A stretch of 64,000 nucleotides of DNA from NCBI RefSeq assembly GCF_022842375.1, contig NZ_JALHPR010000024.1:1-64000 (forward strand), given 5' to 3'. A program made the translations under genes and the position numbers. The notes under the pieces are model-generated. The model did no database searches, was not told the DNA's origin, and worked only from the letters and a program-made list of their open reading frames with translations. Position 1 is the first letter of the stretch, and each line of letters begins with the position of its first letter. Source of the DNA: Elioraea sp. (GTDB taxonomy: Bacteria > Pseudomonadota > Alphaproteobacteria > Acetobacterales > Acetobacteraceae). Below are positions 54,900-64,000 of this stretch, in pieces.

Positions 54900-55478
54900 T
54901 CAGTCGGTCTCCGCCAACAGCTGGGCGCGCTTCTCGGCCGGGACGCCGGCGTCAATCAGCACTTGCTCGAAGCTGACCTGCTCGCCGGCCGTCGGCTTAC
55001 TGTCCGCCTTGTAGCTGCGCGCGCCGGCCAGTTGACCCGGCCCCCAAGACGCTTCCAACTGCGCCACGGAGCTTCTCGCCGCCTCGGCGAATCGCTGGAG
55101 AAACCGCCGCGGGATGCTCACGAGGGATACCCGCCGTTCGCGCAGTGCGGTCACGACCTGTCGAGGCACATCCAGACCTCGGGCCACTGCGCGCCAGTCA
55201 TCGACCGTCAGCGCCGCAAAAGGGTCGGCCGCCGCCGCCGGAGAAGCCGCGGCGTGTTGCAACCATGCCGTGTTGATCAAGGCCTGGTCGGCACCGGAAA
55301 GTGGTGCGGCTTCGTCACAGGCTTCGCGACTAAGCTCGCGCGAGAGGTCGATCAGCTCCCCGGCATATTCCGGGTAGAGCCGCAGATAGCGCTCCAAGGT
55401 CGATCGACCAGGCTCGCTCTCGACCGCAAACGCGTCGAGCACAGTTTCGCGGGCGGGACGTGCGCCAGCGGGACTCAC
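54900..55478 (-). CDS. Hypothetical regulator/adaptor between the sigma-like and ImmA-UvrD genes
   Basis: 4-bp overlap with the upstream gene, 1-bp gap to the downstream gene; LERYLRLYPEYAGELIDLSREL. Confidence 0.6.
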   Translation of the reverse strand: MSPAGARPARETVLDAFAVESEPGRSTLERYLRLYPEYAGELIDLSRELSREACDEAAPLSGADQALINTAWLQHAAASPAAAADPFAALTVDDWRAVARGLDVPRQVVTALRERRVSLVSIPRRFLQRFAEAARSSVAQLEASWGPGQLAGARSYKADSKPTAGEQVSFEQVLIDAGVPAEKRAQLLAETD

Positions 55479-56266
55479 CGCTCATCTCCGTCGGCCATGG
55501 CCGCCCGTAGTGCGGCGAAGGCCTTGTCGCGATAGGTTCGAACAGTCTTTTCGGAGCGGCCCAGGGCTTTCGCGATGGTCATGACGTCCGGCTCCTTGGA
55601 GTCGATGGGAAAGCCTTGCCTCAGCATGTGAATGATCCTGCTTTGTTCTGTCGGTAGAGCCTCAATCGCCGCATCCAGGCGCAACCGGTAAGCCGGATCG
55701 TCGAAATCCGACGCGGCGAACGGGTCGTAGACCCCCGCGGCCGCCTCGACCTCCGGCGACAGCTCGCCGCTCTCCTCGTCAAATTCGAGGGGCTGGGAAC
55801 GGTTCTCGTCGCGCCAAGCCTGCTCCTGCGCGTCGCGCCGCAGACTTGCCAACGCGCCGTCAAAGCGCACCTCGAAATAGTCGACCTTGTCGACATAGCC
55901 GGCGCGATCCGCCGAAAGCAGCTCGACGAACCGGCCGAACACCTTGTCGCGTATGACCCCGCGCGTCAGCGACTCCGTCTCGCCGTCAACGCTTTCCGCC
56001 CTGGGCAGACTACGCAGCACCCGTTCGGTCAGTATCCTATAGAGGCGCTCGAACCCCGCCTCATTATTGTCATGGCGGCTCGCGCGCAGGAAATAGACGA
56101 GACATTCGCTGGGGATATAGCCTGGGTCGGCGCGCTTCGTGATCGCGGCCCTGGCGATCAATGCGTCACGCGGCATGACCGCCAGTTCGGCGATGAGCGC
56201 TTCTATCGTCGGGTCGCGCGCATAGAGCTCTCCGGTGACGCGCCGTTTTCGCAGCGGCGTCACCAC
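55475..56266 (-). CDS. Sigma-70 region 4-like transcription factor
   Basis: AIEALPTEQSRIIHMLRQGFPIDSKEPDVMTIAKALGRSEKTVRTYRDKAFAALR; GTG start. Confidence 0.7.
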   Translation of the reverse strand: MVTPLRKRRVTGELYARDPTIEALIAELAVMPRDALIARAAITKRADPGYIPSECLVYFLRASRHDNNEAGFERLYRILTERVLRSLPRAESVDGETESLTRGVIRDKVFGRFVELLSADRAGYVDKVDYFEVRFDGALASLRRDAQEQAWRDENRSQPLEFDEESGELSPEVEAAAGVYDPFAASDFDDPAYRLRLDAAIEALPTEQSRIIHMLRQGFPIDSKEPDVMTIAKALGRSEKTVRTYRDKAFAALRAAMADGDER

Positions 56267-56362
56267 CGCCTCGTCCGCACGGTGCGCATCAGCCTCCAGC
56301 TTCGTGCCGGCACCCTCCCCCAGCCTCGCCCGATCGTTCCCATAAGAAGATCGATCCCTATT

Positions 56363-57310
56363 CTATGAAAGCGCGTCGCGGAGCGATTGCAACAACGCCT
56401 CCGCTTCGTCGATCTTCTTCAAGATATCCACGTCCCCTTTGAGTTCCTGCAGGGTCGAGAAAGGGACCTTTTTCATCGCGTCTACCGCAGCTTCAAGATC
56501 GCCGGACAAGCCGCCCTTCACCGGCTTAGGCGCGGGCCCAAGGCGCAGCATCGCCGACTCCAAATCTCCTGCATCGCTCAGAAACTGCGAACGCGCGACT
56601 GGATCGGGCAAGATCGTGCGGAGCTTCCGAAGGTCTTTTGAATTGGTAATGCGCTTCTGGTTGACCTTTTTGACCACGGCTTCGATGACGGTCGGCGTCA
56701 GTAGTTTCTTGCTCACCCCCATCAACTCACGCGACCAGGTGATCGCGGCGCCGGGGTCACGGAGACTGGTGAATTTTTCTGAGAGCTCAAATACATCGAC
56801 CAGCTTGTCGAGCTCACGCACCGTGATGCCGAGGATGTTGGCGGCGCTCGACCGGCCCATCATGTCGACCAGGCGATAGGCCACCATTTCCTTTTCCTTG
56901 GCGTCCCATTCCTTCCGCTGGCGATGGATATAAATCCAGACCCGAAGTCGGTCCTCCTCACTCAAGGTTCGGTCGGTAACCTCGATTGGGATCTGCCGAT
57001 AATCTTCCTTCCCCTGTTCCACCAAAACCCGCGAGTTGGTCCACCGGCGGTCGCCGTCGATGATCCGGAATTTTCCCGATAGATCAGGATGTGGCTCGAC
57101 AAGCAGGGGTTCGAAGAGGCCGCCATTCGCTTCGATCTGCCGCTGCAGCTCTTCATCGATCTTCGGGCCCATGCGGGGCTGCTTTTCGTTCGGCACGATG
57201 TCGTCGATATCGGCCTTGGTCCGGTACGTGCGCAGGACGGTACGATCGAGCCGACGCTCCTGAAGATTGATGATGTTGTCGCGCTGCGGGATGACCTGCG
57301 GGCTCGTCAT
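56363..57310 (-). CDS. ParB/sulfiredoxin N-terminal domain protein
   Basis: IVPNEKQPRMGPKIDEELQRQIEANGGLFEPLLVEP...RIIDGDRRWTNSRVL. Confidence 0.85.
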   Translation of the reverse strand: MTSPQVIPQRDNIINLQERRLDRTVLRTYRTKADIDDIVPNEKQPRMGPKIDEELQRQIEANGGLFEPLLVEPHPDLSGKFRIIDGDRRWTNSRVLVEQGKEDYRQIPIEVTDRTLSEEDRLRVWIYIHRQRKEWDAKEKEMVAYRLVDMMGRSSAANILGITVRELDKLVDVFELSEKFTSLRDPGAAITWSRELMGVSKKLLTPTVIEAVVKKVNQKRITNSKDLRKLRTILPDPVARSQFLSDAGDLESAMLRLGPAPKPVKGGLSGDLEAAVDAMKKVPFSTLQELKGDVDILKKIDEAEALLQSLRDALS

Positions 57311-58935
57311 TGAGGACTCTCCGGCGCGGACGCCGTACCGATGATGGAGTCGATCTGATTGCGCAATTCAGCCTGCACTTTCATGGCGGCGCGGATGGCA
57401 AGACCCTGCTGCTTCCAGACGTTTTCGTGGGCTTTGACCTCCTTCGTCTGAATATCCAGCAGCGACTCCGCCAGTTCGTCCAGCCGCGCGAATGAATCGG
57501 CGCACTGCTGGGAAGTAATGAAACTGTACAGGGCCGCGGTTTTCTGGGTGCGTTCGGCGTTGCTCATGCGCAGGGTGTGAGATTGAACCAGATGGGCGCG
57601 AACGAGCTGGATGAGGGCGACGACCCGCGCCGGGCACGCGATCACGACACCATCCTGGATATGCAGCTGCCGGGCGCCGGCCGGGAACTTGCTGGACGAC
57701 AAGACGGCGTGGTCGGCCTGCGCACTCAACTGGTCCGACCGCAGTTTGGTCACGAAATCATTTCGCCACGCGTTGTGGTTCTTCGAATCGTAGATGATCG
57801 TGCCGCACTCCTGTCCGTTGTGAATAACGGTGTGCAGGATGTCTGCGCCTTGCTGGCCCTTGGTCACGCGCACGATTCGATCACCATCGAACTCAGTCTT
57901 CAGCGCTTCAAACAAATTGATTTCGGCGCCTTCGCCTAGCTCTTCGGCCGTCTTCTTCTCAAGGGCGCGTTGCAGTTCTTCCACCTTGTTGGCCAACTTC
58001 TGGCGCTCTTCGAACGTAGCCGACTTCTCGGCGTTGACAGCCGCTGTCTTGTCTGCCTCAAGGGCCTCACGCTGTTCTTGCAGCCGCTCATTGAGCTGGG
58101 CTTCGTGGGATTCTTGGAGGCTTTTCGCTGTCGCCTCCGCAGCGGCCGCCTTGGCTTCGGCGTCTGCCTTGGCCTGTTCGGCGGCGCCAATCTGCAGCTG
58201 CGCCGCGGCCTCAGCGGCCGCGCTGACTTCAGCGCGGACTTCCACTTCGCGGGCGGCCGCCTTTGCCTGGACGTCCGCCAAGGCCTGCTCGCTGGTCAGT
58301 CTGGCTTCCGCCAGTTCGGCCTTCAGCGCCTCGCCGGAATTTTCGGCGGTCACTTTCTGAGCCTCCACTTCCGCCAGCCGACTCGCAGCCGCTTCCGTGG
58401 CGATGCGCGCCGCCTCTGAGCGGATCGTGTCTTCCTGCGCCGCCGCGTCCGCCTTCACCTTCTCGATCGCGGCGGCGGATTCATGCTGCACCTGTTCGAG
58501 TTGGCCCTGAAGCGCGACCTTCGCCGCGTCAGCGTTGGCCTTCTCGGTCGCGGCCTCGAAGGTCTTGGCTTGAAGCGCGTCCTGGGCTGCAACGCGCGCC
58601 GCTTCCGCCGCGTCCACCCGCGCCTTCGACTGGAGCTCAGCGGCCAGGCGGGCCTGTTCTCTGGCCTCGGTGATTTTTTGGTTGGCTTCTAACCGTGCAC
58701 GCTCGAGCGCCTCTGTCTTCTCGGTGTCGAACTTCTCCTGCAGCCGCGCGGTGATAGTGGCGGACTGCGCCTGCTCACGCGCCTGCAGCCGCTCAGCGAC
58801 CTCGTCGGCGCGGTCGTGTGTGATGGCCTGCTCGCAAACCGGACAGACGTCGTCAACCGGATGAAGGTGGTGGATGGGACTGGAACGCACGGTCGACGCT
58901 GCTGAGGTCTGCGGATTCGCCATCATGGCCTCCAT
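57307..58935 (-). CDS. DUF2130 domain protein (predicted PD-(D/E)XK-like nuclease with long coiled coil)
   Basis: N-terminal VCPVCEQAI Zn motif; coiled coil; GTIIYDSKNHNAWRNDFVTKLRSDQL. Confidence 0.82.
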   Translation of the reverse strand: MEAMMANPQTSAASTVRSSPIHHLHPVDDVCPVCEQAITHDRADEVAERLQAREQAQSATITARLQEKFDTEKTEALERARLEANQKITEAREQARLAAELQSKARVDAAEAARVAAQDALQAKTFEAATEKANADAAKVALQGQLEQVQHESAAAIEKVKADAAAQEDTIRSEAARIATEAAASRLAEVEAQKVTAENSGEALKAELAEARLTSEQALADVQAKAAAREVEVRAEVSAAAEAAAQLQIGAAEQAKADAEAKAAAAEATAKSLQESHEAQLNERLQEQREALEADKTAAVNAEKSATFEERQKLANKVEELQRALEKKTAEELGEGAEINLFEALKTEFDGDRIVRVTKGQQGADILHTVIHNGQECGTIIYDSKNHNAWRNDFVTKLRSDQLSAQADHAVLSSSKFPAGARQLHIQDGVVIACPARVVALIQLVRAHLVQSHTLRMSNAERTQKTAALYSFITSQQCADSFARLDELAESLLDIQTKEVKAHENVWKQQGLAIRAAMKVQAELRNQIDSIIGTASAPESPQ

Positions 58936-58950
58936 AGTTTTCTAGGTCCT

Positions 58951-58978
58951 ATTTTCTCCTAATTTATCCTGAAGTCAA
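58951..58978 (-). promoter_or_regulatory. Candidate sigma-70 promoter for the DUF2130-ParB genes
   Basis: Minus strand TTGACT-N16-GAAAAT, 15 nt before ATG 58935. Confidence 0.45.
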
Positions 58979-59118
58979 CCCCTCTGACCAAGCGGATGGC
59001 CCGCGGGCCGATATTGGAGACCACAAGCCGAGGCAGCTGGCCTCGATCTCGGGCGAGTTCGGCATCATAGCGCCGCGCGATGCACGGTGAGCTTCATCGG
59101 TGCAGATTAGCGGCGCGC

Positions 59119-60261
59119 TCATTCGAAGACTTGATGCATCAGGGCTGGAATCAGGTGATCAAGTTCGCCTGCGACCCCACGCTGACCTGCCTGAACGTCG
59201 CTGGCTTTTTGTTGAAGGTCGTCGAACCAGAACTGCGCATCCATCGATGGCAATGGAATCTCGATAGCCGCCAGCTTCCTCTGACTGAGGGTCCTGTTTC
59301 GATCTGCACTGCCAGGCGATGCCGCTTGAACCTGTGCTAGTCCTGCATCGCTCTGGAGAAAGTACCACAGGAAGTTCGGTGTCGCGTTCCTGGTATCGAC
59401 CACGCACGTGAGATAACGGTGAGAGCCAACCTTGCCGTGGTGCTCCGGTTTCGCAACGGCGAAAGCTCCCTCCCACGCCTTGATATTGCTGAAGACAATA
59501 TCCCCGCAGTGAATTCGGAAGGGTTTTTGCCATGTTAATTCGCCGCCAATGACGTCCGGCTTTTTGAACAGTCCTTTGCCGAAGGACCGAACTCCAAGTT
59601 CTGCGTAAACCCCATTCGATTCAAGCTCGACAGGTCGCCGCAATATCGGCGCGACGTCCCCGATCGCGACGCGCGGAGCGCCTGCGATCACCTTCCGAAA
59701 CGCTGCCTCCATCGTTGCGTTGAGCTCCGCGCGCGCGGTATCGGCCGTCCAACGCAACGTCTTCAGTTGCAACGCCGCGCCGTCGAGCTTCGCAATGATC
59801 CGACGTTGCTGCTCGATCGGCGGAAGGGGGATGGCATGATCGAGAAGACGCCTGGGATGCAGCCTCTCTCGGCGGGCGCCGATTCCCTTCCCGCCTGAGG
59901 CTAGCTGGCGCCAGACGCGATTCTGCCTGAAGTACCAGCCCAGGAATCCGGGCTCGAGTTGCTCATGATGCAGGTCGAAGGTCGGGAATTCGTTCGAGAC
60001 GAAATACCCGTCGACCTCTGGCGAAACGATCGCATAAGCGCCTTCAAAAGACTTCAGGCGGCTATAGATGAATTGGCCCGCCCGGATTCGAAACAACTGC
60101 GTGGCAGCCATCTCCCGCCCAGTGACCGCCGCGCGCTGAATCATCCCGCGACCGAATCCATAAACGCCCGCGATTGGATAGTCGCGGTCGGGCTCCACCC
60201 CGTGAGGGTCCGGTGCGTAGGTAAGGAGTTCACCCAGTGGAATAAGCGGAAAGCTCGGCAT
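59119..60261 (-). CDS. hsdS: Type I restriction-modification specificity subunit HsdS
   Basis: Two half-repeats each ending in IPLPPIEQQRRIIAKLD / IEIPLPSMDAQFWFDDLQQ. Confidence 0.88.
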   Translation of the reverse strand: MPSFPLIPLGELLTYAPDPHGVEPDRDYPIAGVYGFGRGMIQRAAVTGREMAATQLFRIRAGQFIYSRLKSFEGAYAIVSPEVDGYFVSNEFPTFDLHHEQLEPGFLGWYFRQNRVWRQLASGGKGIGARRERLHPRRLLDHAIPLPPIEQQRRIIAKLDGAALQLKTLRWTADTARAELNATMEAAFRKVIAGAPRVAIGDVAPILRRPVELESNGVYAELGVRSFGKGLFKKPDVIGGELTWQKPFRIHCGDIVFSNIKAWEGAFAVAKPEHHGKVGSHRYLTCVVDTRNATPNFLWYFLQSDAGLAQVQAASPGSADRNRTLSQRKLAAIEIPLPSMDAQFWFDDLQQKASDVQAGQRGVAGELDHLIPALMHQVFE

Positions 60262-60264
60262 GAC

Positions 60265-61821
60265 CTACGCGCGCTCCGCCACGAGCGCCTTGATCTCGTT
60301 CAAGACGGCCAGCACCTGTTGCTCTTTGGCGATGGCGCTATCGACAATTTCCGCCGGCAAGCGGTGATCGATCGCCGCCTTCGCGTGTGGATTTCTTAGA
60401 TCCAGATCAACCGCGACGACGCGCCCCTGCTCATCGCGCTTGATCAAATCGGGACCCGACACCTTCCATGCCTGCGAGCCTTCCTTGCGGTCAGACCACC
60501 AGGCTCGGCAATCGTCGAACTCCTCATACTGCAGCGGCAGTGTCTTGGAGTATTTCCGCCGACCTTCCGGAAGCGGTTGCTCCCAGTACCAGACGTCGCG
60601 CGTCGGACCGGACGTATCGAAGAAGATAATATTAGTCGGGATGTCGGTGTAGGGCGCGAAGGTGCCGTCGGGCAATCGGACGACGGTGTGAACATTGAAC
60701 TGTTCCAGAAGGTCGGCTTTGATCCGTGCCGCAATGCCGTCGCCGAAGAGGATGCCGTGCGGCACGACGACGCCGGCGCGCCCGAGTCCGCCGCGTTTGA
60801 GTCGCCGCATGATGAGCTGCAGAAAGAGCAGCGCCGTTTCGGTGGTTCGGCGATCCTCCGGAAAATTCGTGAGGATGCCGGCTTCTTCTTCACCGCCGAA
60901 CGGCGGATTGGTCAAGATGACTTCGACCCGATCTCGCTCACCGATCTCCGTCAGCTTGAATCGCAGTGCGTTGCCGAATTCGATGTCGGGCGCTTCGATC
61001 CCGTGCAGCAGCAGGTTCATCTGCGCTAGCAGGAACGGAAGCGAGGAATCCTCGCCGCCACGCAAGGTCTTGCGCTGAAGGATTTCGCGTTTTTCGACCG
61101 TGCTGGCTTGCGGCTTCATTTGGTCAAAGGCAGCAGCCAGAAACCCGCCCGTGCCGCAGGCAGGATCGAGCACGACTTCGCCGAGCTTGGGATCGATCGC
61201 CTCGACCATGAAACGCACGACGGGACGTGGCGTATAGAACTCTCCGTTCTGACCCGCTGCATCGCGCATCTCGCGTAACAGAGTCTCGTACATCCGGCCG
61301 AGGGTCTGAATGTCCTCGGTGCTATCGAAATGGATGCCATTGATCAGGTTGATGACGTCCCGCAACACATACCCGCTGGTCGCGTAATTCCGAAGATCGC
61401 GAAACACCGCAGAGACCACGTCGCGCCGCTGCCGACCGGCGCCATTGCCGCGTAGGCCGCGGAGGAAAGCGAACAGACCCGGGCCTTGCGTGCCGTCGGC
61501 GCGAACGGACTGCTCGCCATTGATGAACGAGAGCAGATCCGGCCCGGTGATACCCGCGGGATCGGCCGCCCAGTCTCGCCAGCGGTAAGGCGCATCGATC
61601 AGGAGACGGTACGGTTCGCCAGCGAGCACCGCCTCATCCTCATGGACGCGCTCCATGTCGTCGACGAATTTCAGGAACATCAGCCAAGTGAGCGTGGGCA
61701 GCCGCGTGAGGTCCGTCTTCAGCTCCCTGTCCTTGCGCATTTTGTTGCGCGCGGACTTGATGAGGCTGTCGAGTCGCTGCGCCGTGGTTTTCGGCGAAAT
61801 GATCTTCTTCTCACGGGGCAT
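60265..61821 (-). CDS. hsdM: Type I restriction-modification N6-adenine methyltransferase HsdM
   Basis: FYTPRPVVRFMVEAIDPKLGEVVLDPACGTGGFL; VILTNPPFGGEEE. Confidence 0.95.
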   Translation of the reverse strand: MPREKKIISPKTTAQRLDSLIKSARNKMRKDRELKTDLTRLPTLTWLMFLKFVDDMERVHEDEAVLAGEPYRLLIDAPYRWRDWAADPAGITGPDLLSFINGEQSVRADGTQGPGLFAFLRGLRGNGAGRQRRDVVSAVFRDLRNYATSGYVLRDVINLINGIHFDSTEDIQTLGRMYETLLREMRDAAGQNGEFYTPRPVVRFMVEAIDPKLGEVVLDPACGTGGFLAAAFDQMKPQASTVEKREILQRKTLRGGEDSSLPFLLAQMNLLLHGIEAPDIEFGNALRFKLTEIGERDRVEVILTNPPFGGEEEAGILTNFPEDRRTTETALLFLQLIMRRLKRGGLGRAGVVVPHGILFGDGIAARIKADLLEQFNVHTVVRLPDGTFAPYTDIPTNIIFFDTSGPTRDVWYWEQPLPEGRRKYSKTLPLQYEEFDDCRAWWSDRKEGSQAWKVSGPDLIKRDEQGRVVAVDLDLRNPHAKAAIDHRLPAEIVDSAIAKEQQVLAVLNEIKALVAERA

Positions 61822-61834
61822 TCATGGTTCTTCC

Positions 61835-64000
61835 CTAAGCGGCGTACAACAGGCCGGACATTTCGTTGACCGCGTCGCGGAGTTTGTCCGGACCACCGAA
61901 GCGGCGAGCGATTTCGCTCGGATTGCCGAACCCAGCCAGCGGCGGCACCTTCAAGATACCTGGCAGGACGAACTGTGCGGCGCCGTGCTCAGCGTATTTC
62001 TCCAGCAGCGCCTCCAGCACGGTCCTCGCATCGGCACCATATCGGTCGAAGAAATCGGTGCGATCTCGCTTGAGACGTTCGGCGCGCTCACGTCGCGTCC
62101 GGAGCGGTGCGTTCCAGGCGAGATGGCAAAGCAGATCGAATGGGTCGTCTTCCGGCCGCCCGGCTTCGTCGGCCAAGCTCTCCAGGTCGATGCCCCGTTC
62201 AGCGAGCGCCTCGACGATCGCGTGGCGCTTGTCGGCGAGCATCCAGTCGGCGCGGAAACTTGAAGCGGTCGGATAAAGCGTGCGGACCTTCTCGCCGGTC
62301 CAGTCCGTCAGTTTCTTGCACGTCAGCCGTTTGCCGTCCGTATCGAGTTCGTAGACCAGATGCGCAACCACTTCGACCGTGCCGCCATCGACGTAGAGTT
62401 TGCGCGGTTCCCCGGGCTCCTCGTCGGCGGGAAGACCACCTTCGAGTTCCGCCCCGACGTCGTCCGGCGCCTCGGGCGCTGGATTTTCCTCTTCCTGGGT
62501 GGTGACGATCTCGCCCTCGGCATCGATCTCTGTGATCGTCTCCACTGTCGGCTCGCCATCGAAATCGGGATCGGCGAACTTTTCAGTCGCGGTGCCGGTG
62601 TAGTCGAGGATGTTGAAGAACAGCTTGTCGTAGTCCTCGCGCAGCCTGGTCCCGCGGCCGATGATCTGCTTGAACTCCGTCATCGAGCCGACCACGCGCG
62701 CCAACACGACGTTCTTGCAGGTCGGCGCATCGACACCCGTGGTGAGAAGCTGAGACGTCGTCAGAATCACCGGGACCTTCGTCTCGACGTCCTGGAAGCG
62801 GCTGAGTTTGCCCTTGCCGATGTCGCCCTCGTCGGCAGTCACACGGCAAGCGTAGTCCGGATAGTTAGCAACGAGATCGGCGTTGAGATTGGCGAGCGCA
62901 CGACGCATCTCGCTTGCATGCTCCTGGTCCACGCAGAACACGATCGTCTTTGCGAAGCGGTCGGTCTGCGCGAGGAAATGCGTGAGGTGGCGCGCGATCG
63001 CCTCGGTGCGCGCGCGCAACGCGACGACGCGCTCGAAATCCTTGGTGTGATACTCGTCGTCGGGAATCTCGCGCCCGAAGCGATCGAGTTCGCCTTTGGT
63101 TGGTCTCCACCCCGCCGCATCATAGTCCGTGACGACACGGTGTACGCGATAGGGCGCGAGGAATCCGTCCGCGATGCCTTGCGCCAAGGAGTAGGTGTAA
63201 AGCGGTGCGCCGAAGTAGGTGTAGGTGTCCCGGTTGTCTTCCCTCAGCGGCGTCGCCGTCATGCCGAGCTGATAGGCCGGCTCAAAATAGTTCAGAATGT
63301 CTCGCCAATTGCTGTCGTCGCGCGCGCTGCCGCGGTGGCACTCATCGATGATGATCAGGTCGAAGAAGTCCGGCGAATATTCCCGGTACAGACCCGGTCG
63401 CCGTTCGTCACTGGCGATGGCCTGGTAAATCGCAAAATAGATGTCGCGGCCATGGCTGATCTCGCCGTTCTCGATCTTGAACCGCGCATCGCCGAAGGGC
63501 GCAAAGGTCTTGGCCATCGGGTCGTCGACGAGAATATTGCGATCGGCGAGGAACAGGATCTTGGGTTTGCGGAAGTCGCCGCGCTTGTTCCACCCGGCGG
63601 TCCACAGCCGCCAGGCGATCTGGAACGCTACCGCGGTCTTGCCCGCGCCCGTGCATAAAGTGAGCAACGCCCGCCGCTGGCCTGTCAGAACCACCTGAAG
63701 CGCGCGATTGACGGCGATCTCCTGATAGTAGCGCAACGGCCTTGAGGGATCGGAAAAACCGGGCGCGAGCAGGCGCTCGGCGGCCGTGTCATCGGTCAGA
63801 CCGAGACCGGCCCGTTGCCGACCCCAAAGCTCTGCGGGCGTCGGAAAGTCTGGCCGCAGGGTTTCCAAGCCGGTGAGAAAATCGAATTCGAGAATCTCCG
63901 CGCCATTGGTGGCATAGGCGAATTTCAGGCCGAGAATTTCGGCGTAGTCCTTGGCCTGCTGCAAGCCATCGGCGGCGGATTTGTACACGGCCTTTGCCTC
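61835..64000 (-). CDS. hsdR: Type I restriction enzyme HsdR (EcoEI-like), N-terminus beyond the window
   Basis: LLTLCTGAGKTAVAFQIAWRL, IIIDECHRGSARDDSNW, GMTATPLREDNRDTYTYFG, IIGRGTRL; the frame continues to the window edge. Confidence 0.93.
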   Translation of the reverse strand, partial: EAKAVYKSAADGLQQAKDYAEILGLKFAYATNGAEILEFDFLTGLETLRPDFPTPAELWGRQRAGLGLTDDTAAERLLAPGFSDPSRPLRYYQEIAVNRALQVVLTGQRRALLTLCTGAGKTAVAFQIAWRLWTAGWNKRGDFRKPKILFLADRNILVDDPMAKTFAPFGDARFKIENGEISHGRDIYFAIYQAIASDERRPGLYREYSPDFFDLIIIDECHRGSARDDSNWRDILNYFEPAYQLGMTATPLREDNRDTYTYFGAPLYTYSLAQGIADGFLAPYRVHRVVTDYDAAGWRPTKGELDRFGREIPDDEYHTKDFERVVALRARTEAIARHLTHFLAQTDRFAKTIVFCVDQEHASEMRRALANLNADLVANYPDYACRVTADEGDIGKGKLSRFQDVETKVPVILTTSQLLTTGVDAPTCKNVVLARVVGSMTEFKQIIGRGTRLREDYDKLFFNILDYTGTATEKFADPDFDGEPTVETITEIDAEGEIVTTQEEENPAPEAPDDVGAELEGGLPADEEPGEPRKLYVDGGTVEVVAHLVYELDTDGKRLTCKKLTDWTGEKVRTLYPTASSFRADWMLADKRHAIVEALAERGIDLESLADEAGRPEDDPFDLLCHLAWNAPLRTRRERAERLKRDRTDFFDRYGADARTVLEALLEKYAEHGAAQFVLPGILKVPPLAGFGNPSEIARRFGGPDKLRDAVNEMSGLLYAA

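Noticed and set aside
53219-54976. 585-aa plus-strand ORF antisense to the UvrD fusion
   Set aside because: Shadow ORF in GC-rich coding DNA; helicase motifs fix the coding strand.
1-64000. CRISPR arrays, rRNA genes, complete insertion sequences, reverse transcriptases
   Set aside because: No regularly spaced repeats, rRNA-like sequence, complete transposase or RT ORF seen on reading; not exhaustively computed.

Overview
High-GC alphaproteobacterial chromosome segment, probably Rhodospirillales/Acetobacteraceae-like (inferred from gene content; not tested). About 1-47.1 kb is core or metabolic: a catabolic/transport cluster (ketopantoate reductase-like, creatininase, M20 amidohydrolase, TctCBA, DUF2848), manC, an SDR and a Na+/H+ antiporter. 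It also holds several flagellar/chemotaxis blocks (flgBC-fliEQR-flhB with a CckA-like hybrid kinase, fliOP, fliLM, cheYZ, flgFGAH), speDE and hydantoinase genes hyuBA. At about 47.1 kb a truncated MBL-fold gene remnant and a transposase-like fragment mark the edge of an accessory/defence-type island that runs to the window end. The island contains two HEPN-type genes on the + strand. On the - strand it carries a co-oriented ~15 kb set: type I restriction-modification hsdR-hsdM-hsdS; DUF2130 nuclease-like plus ParB-like; sigma-70-like factor, small adaptor, and an ImmA/IrrE-UvrD-PD-(D/E)XK fusion; then multi-ubiquitin-like protein, ThiF/E1 and DUF6527. A near-perfect hairpin appears to bury the Shine-Dalgarno sequence of the multi-ubiquitin gene. 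The most promising candidate system is this ubiquitin-like conjugation module joined to the sigma/ImmA-UvrD module. All functional assignments come from reading the translations by eye; no database search was run.
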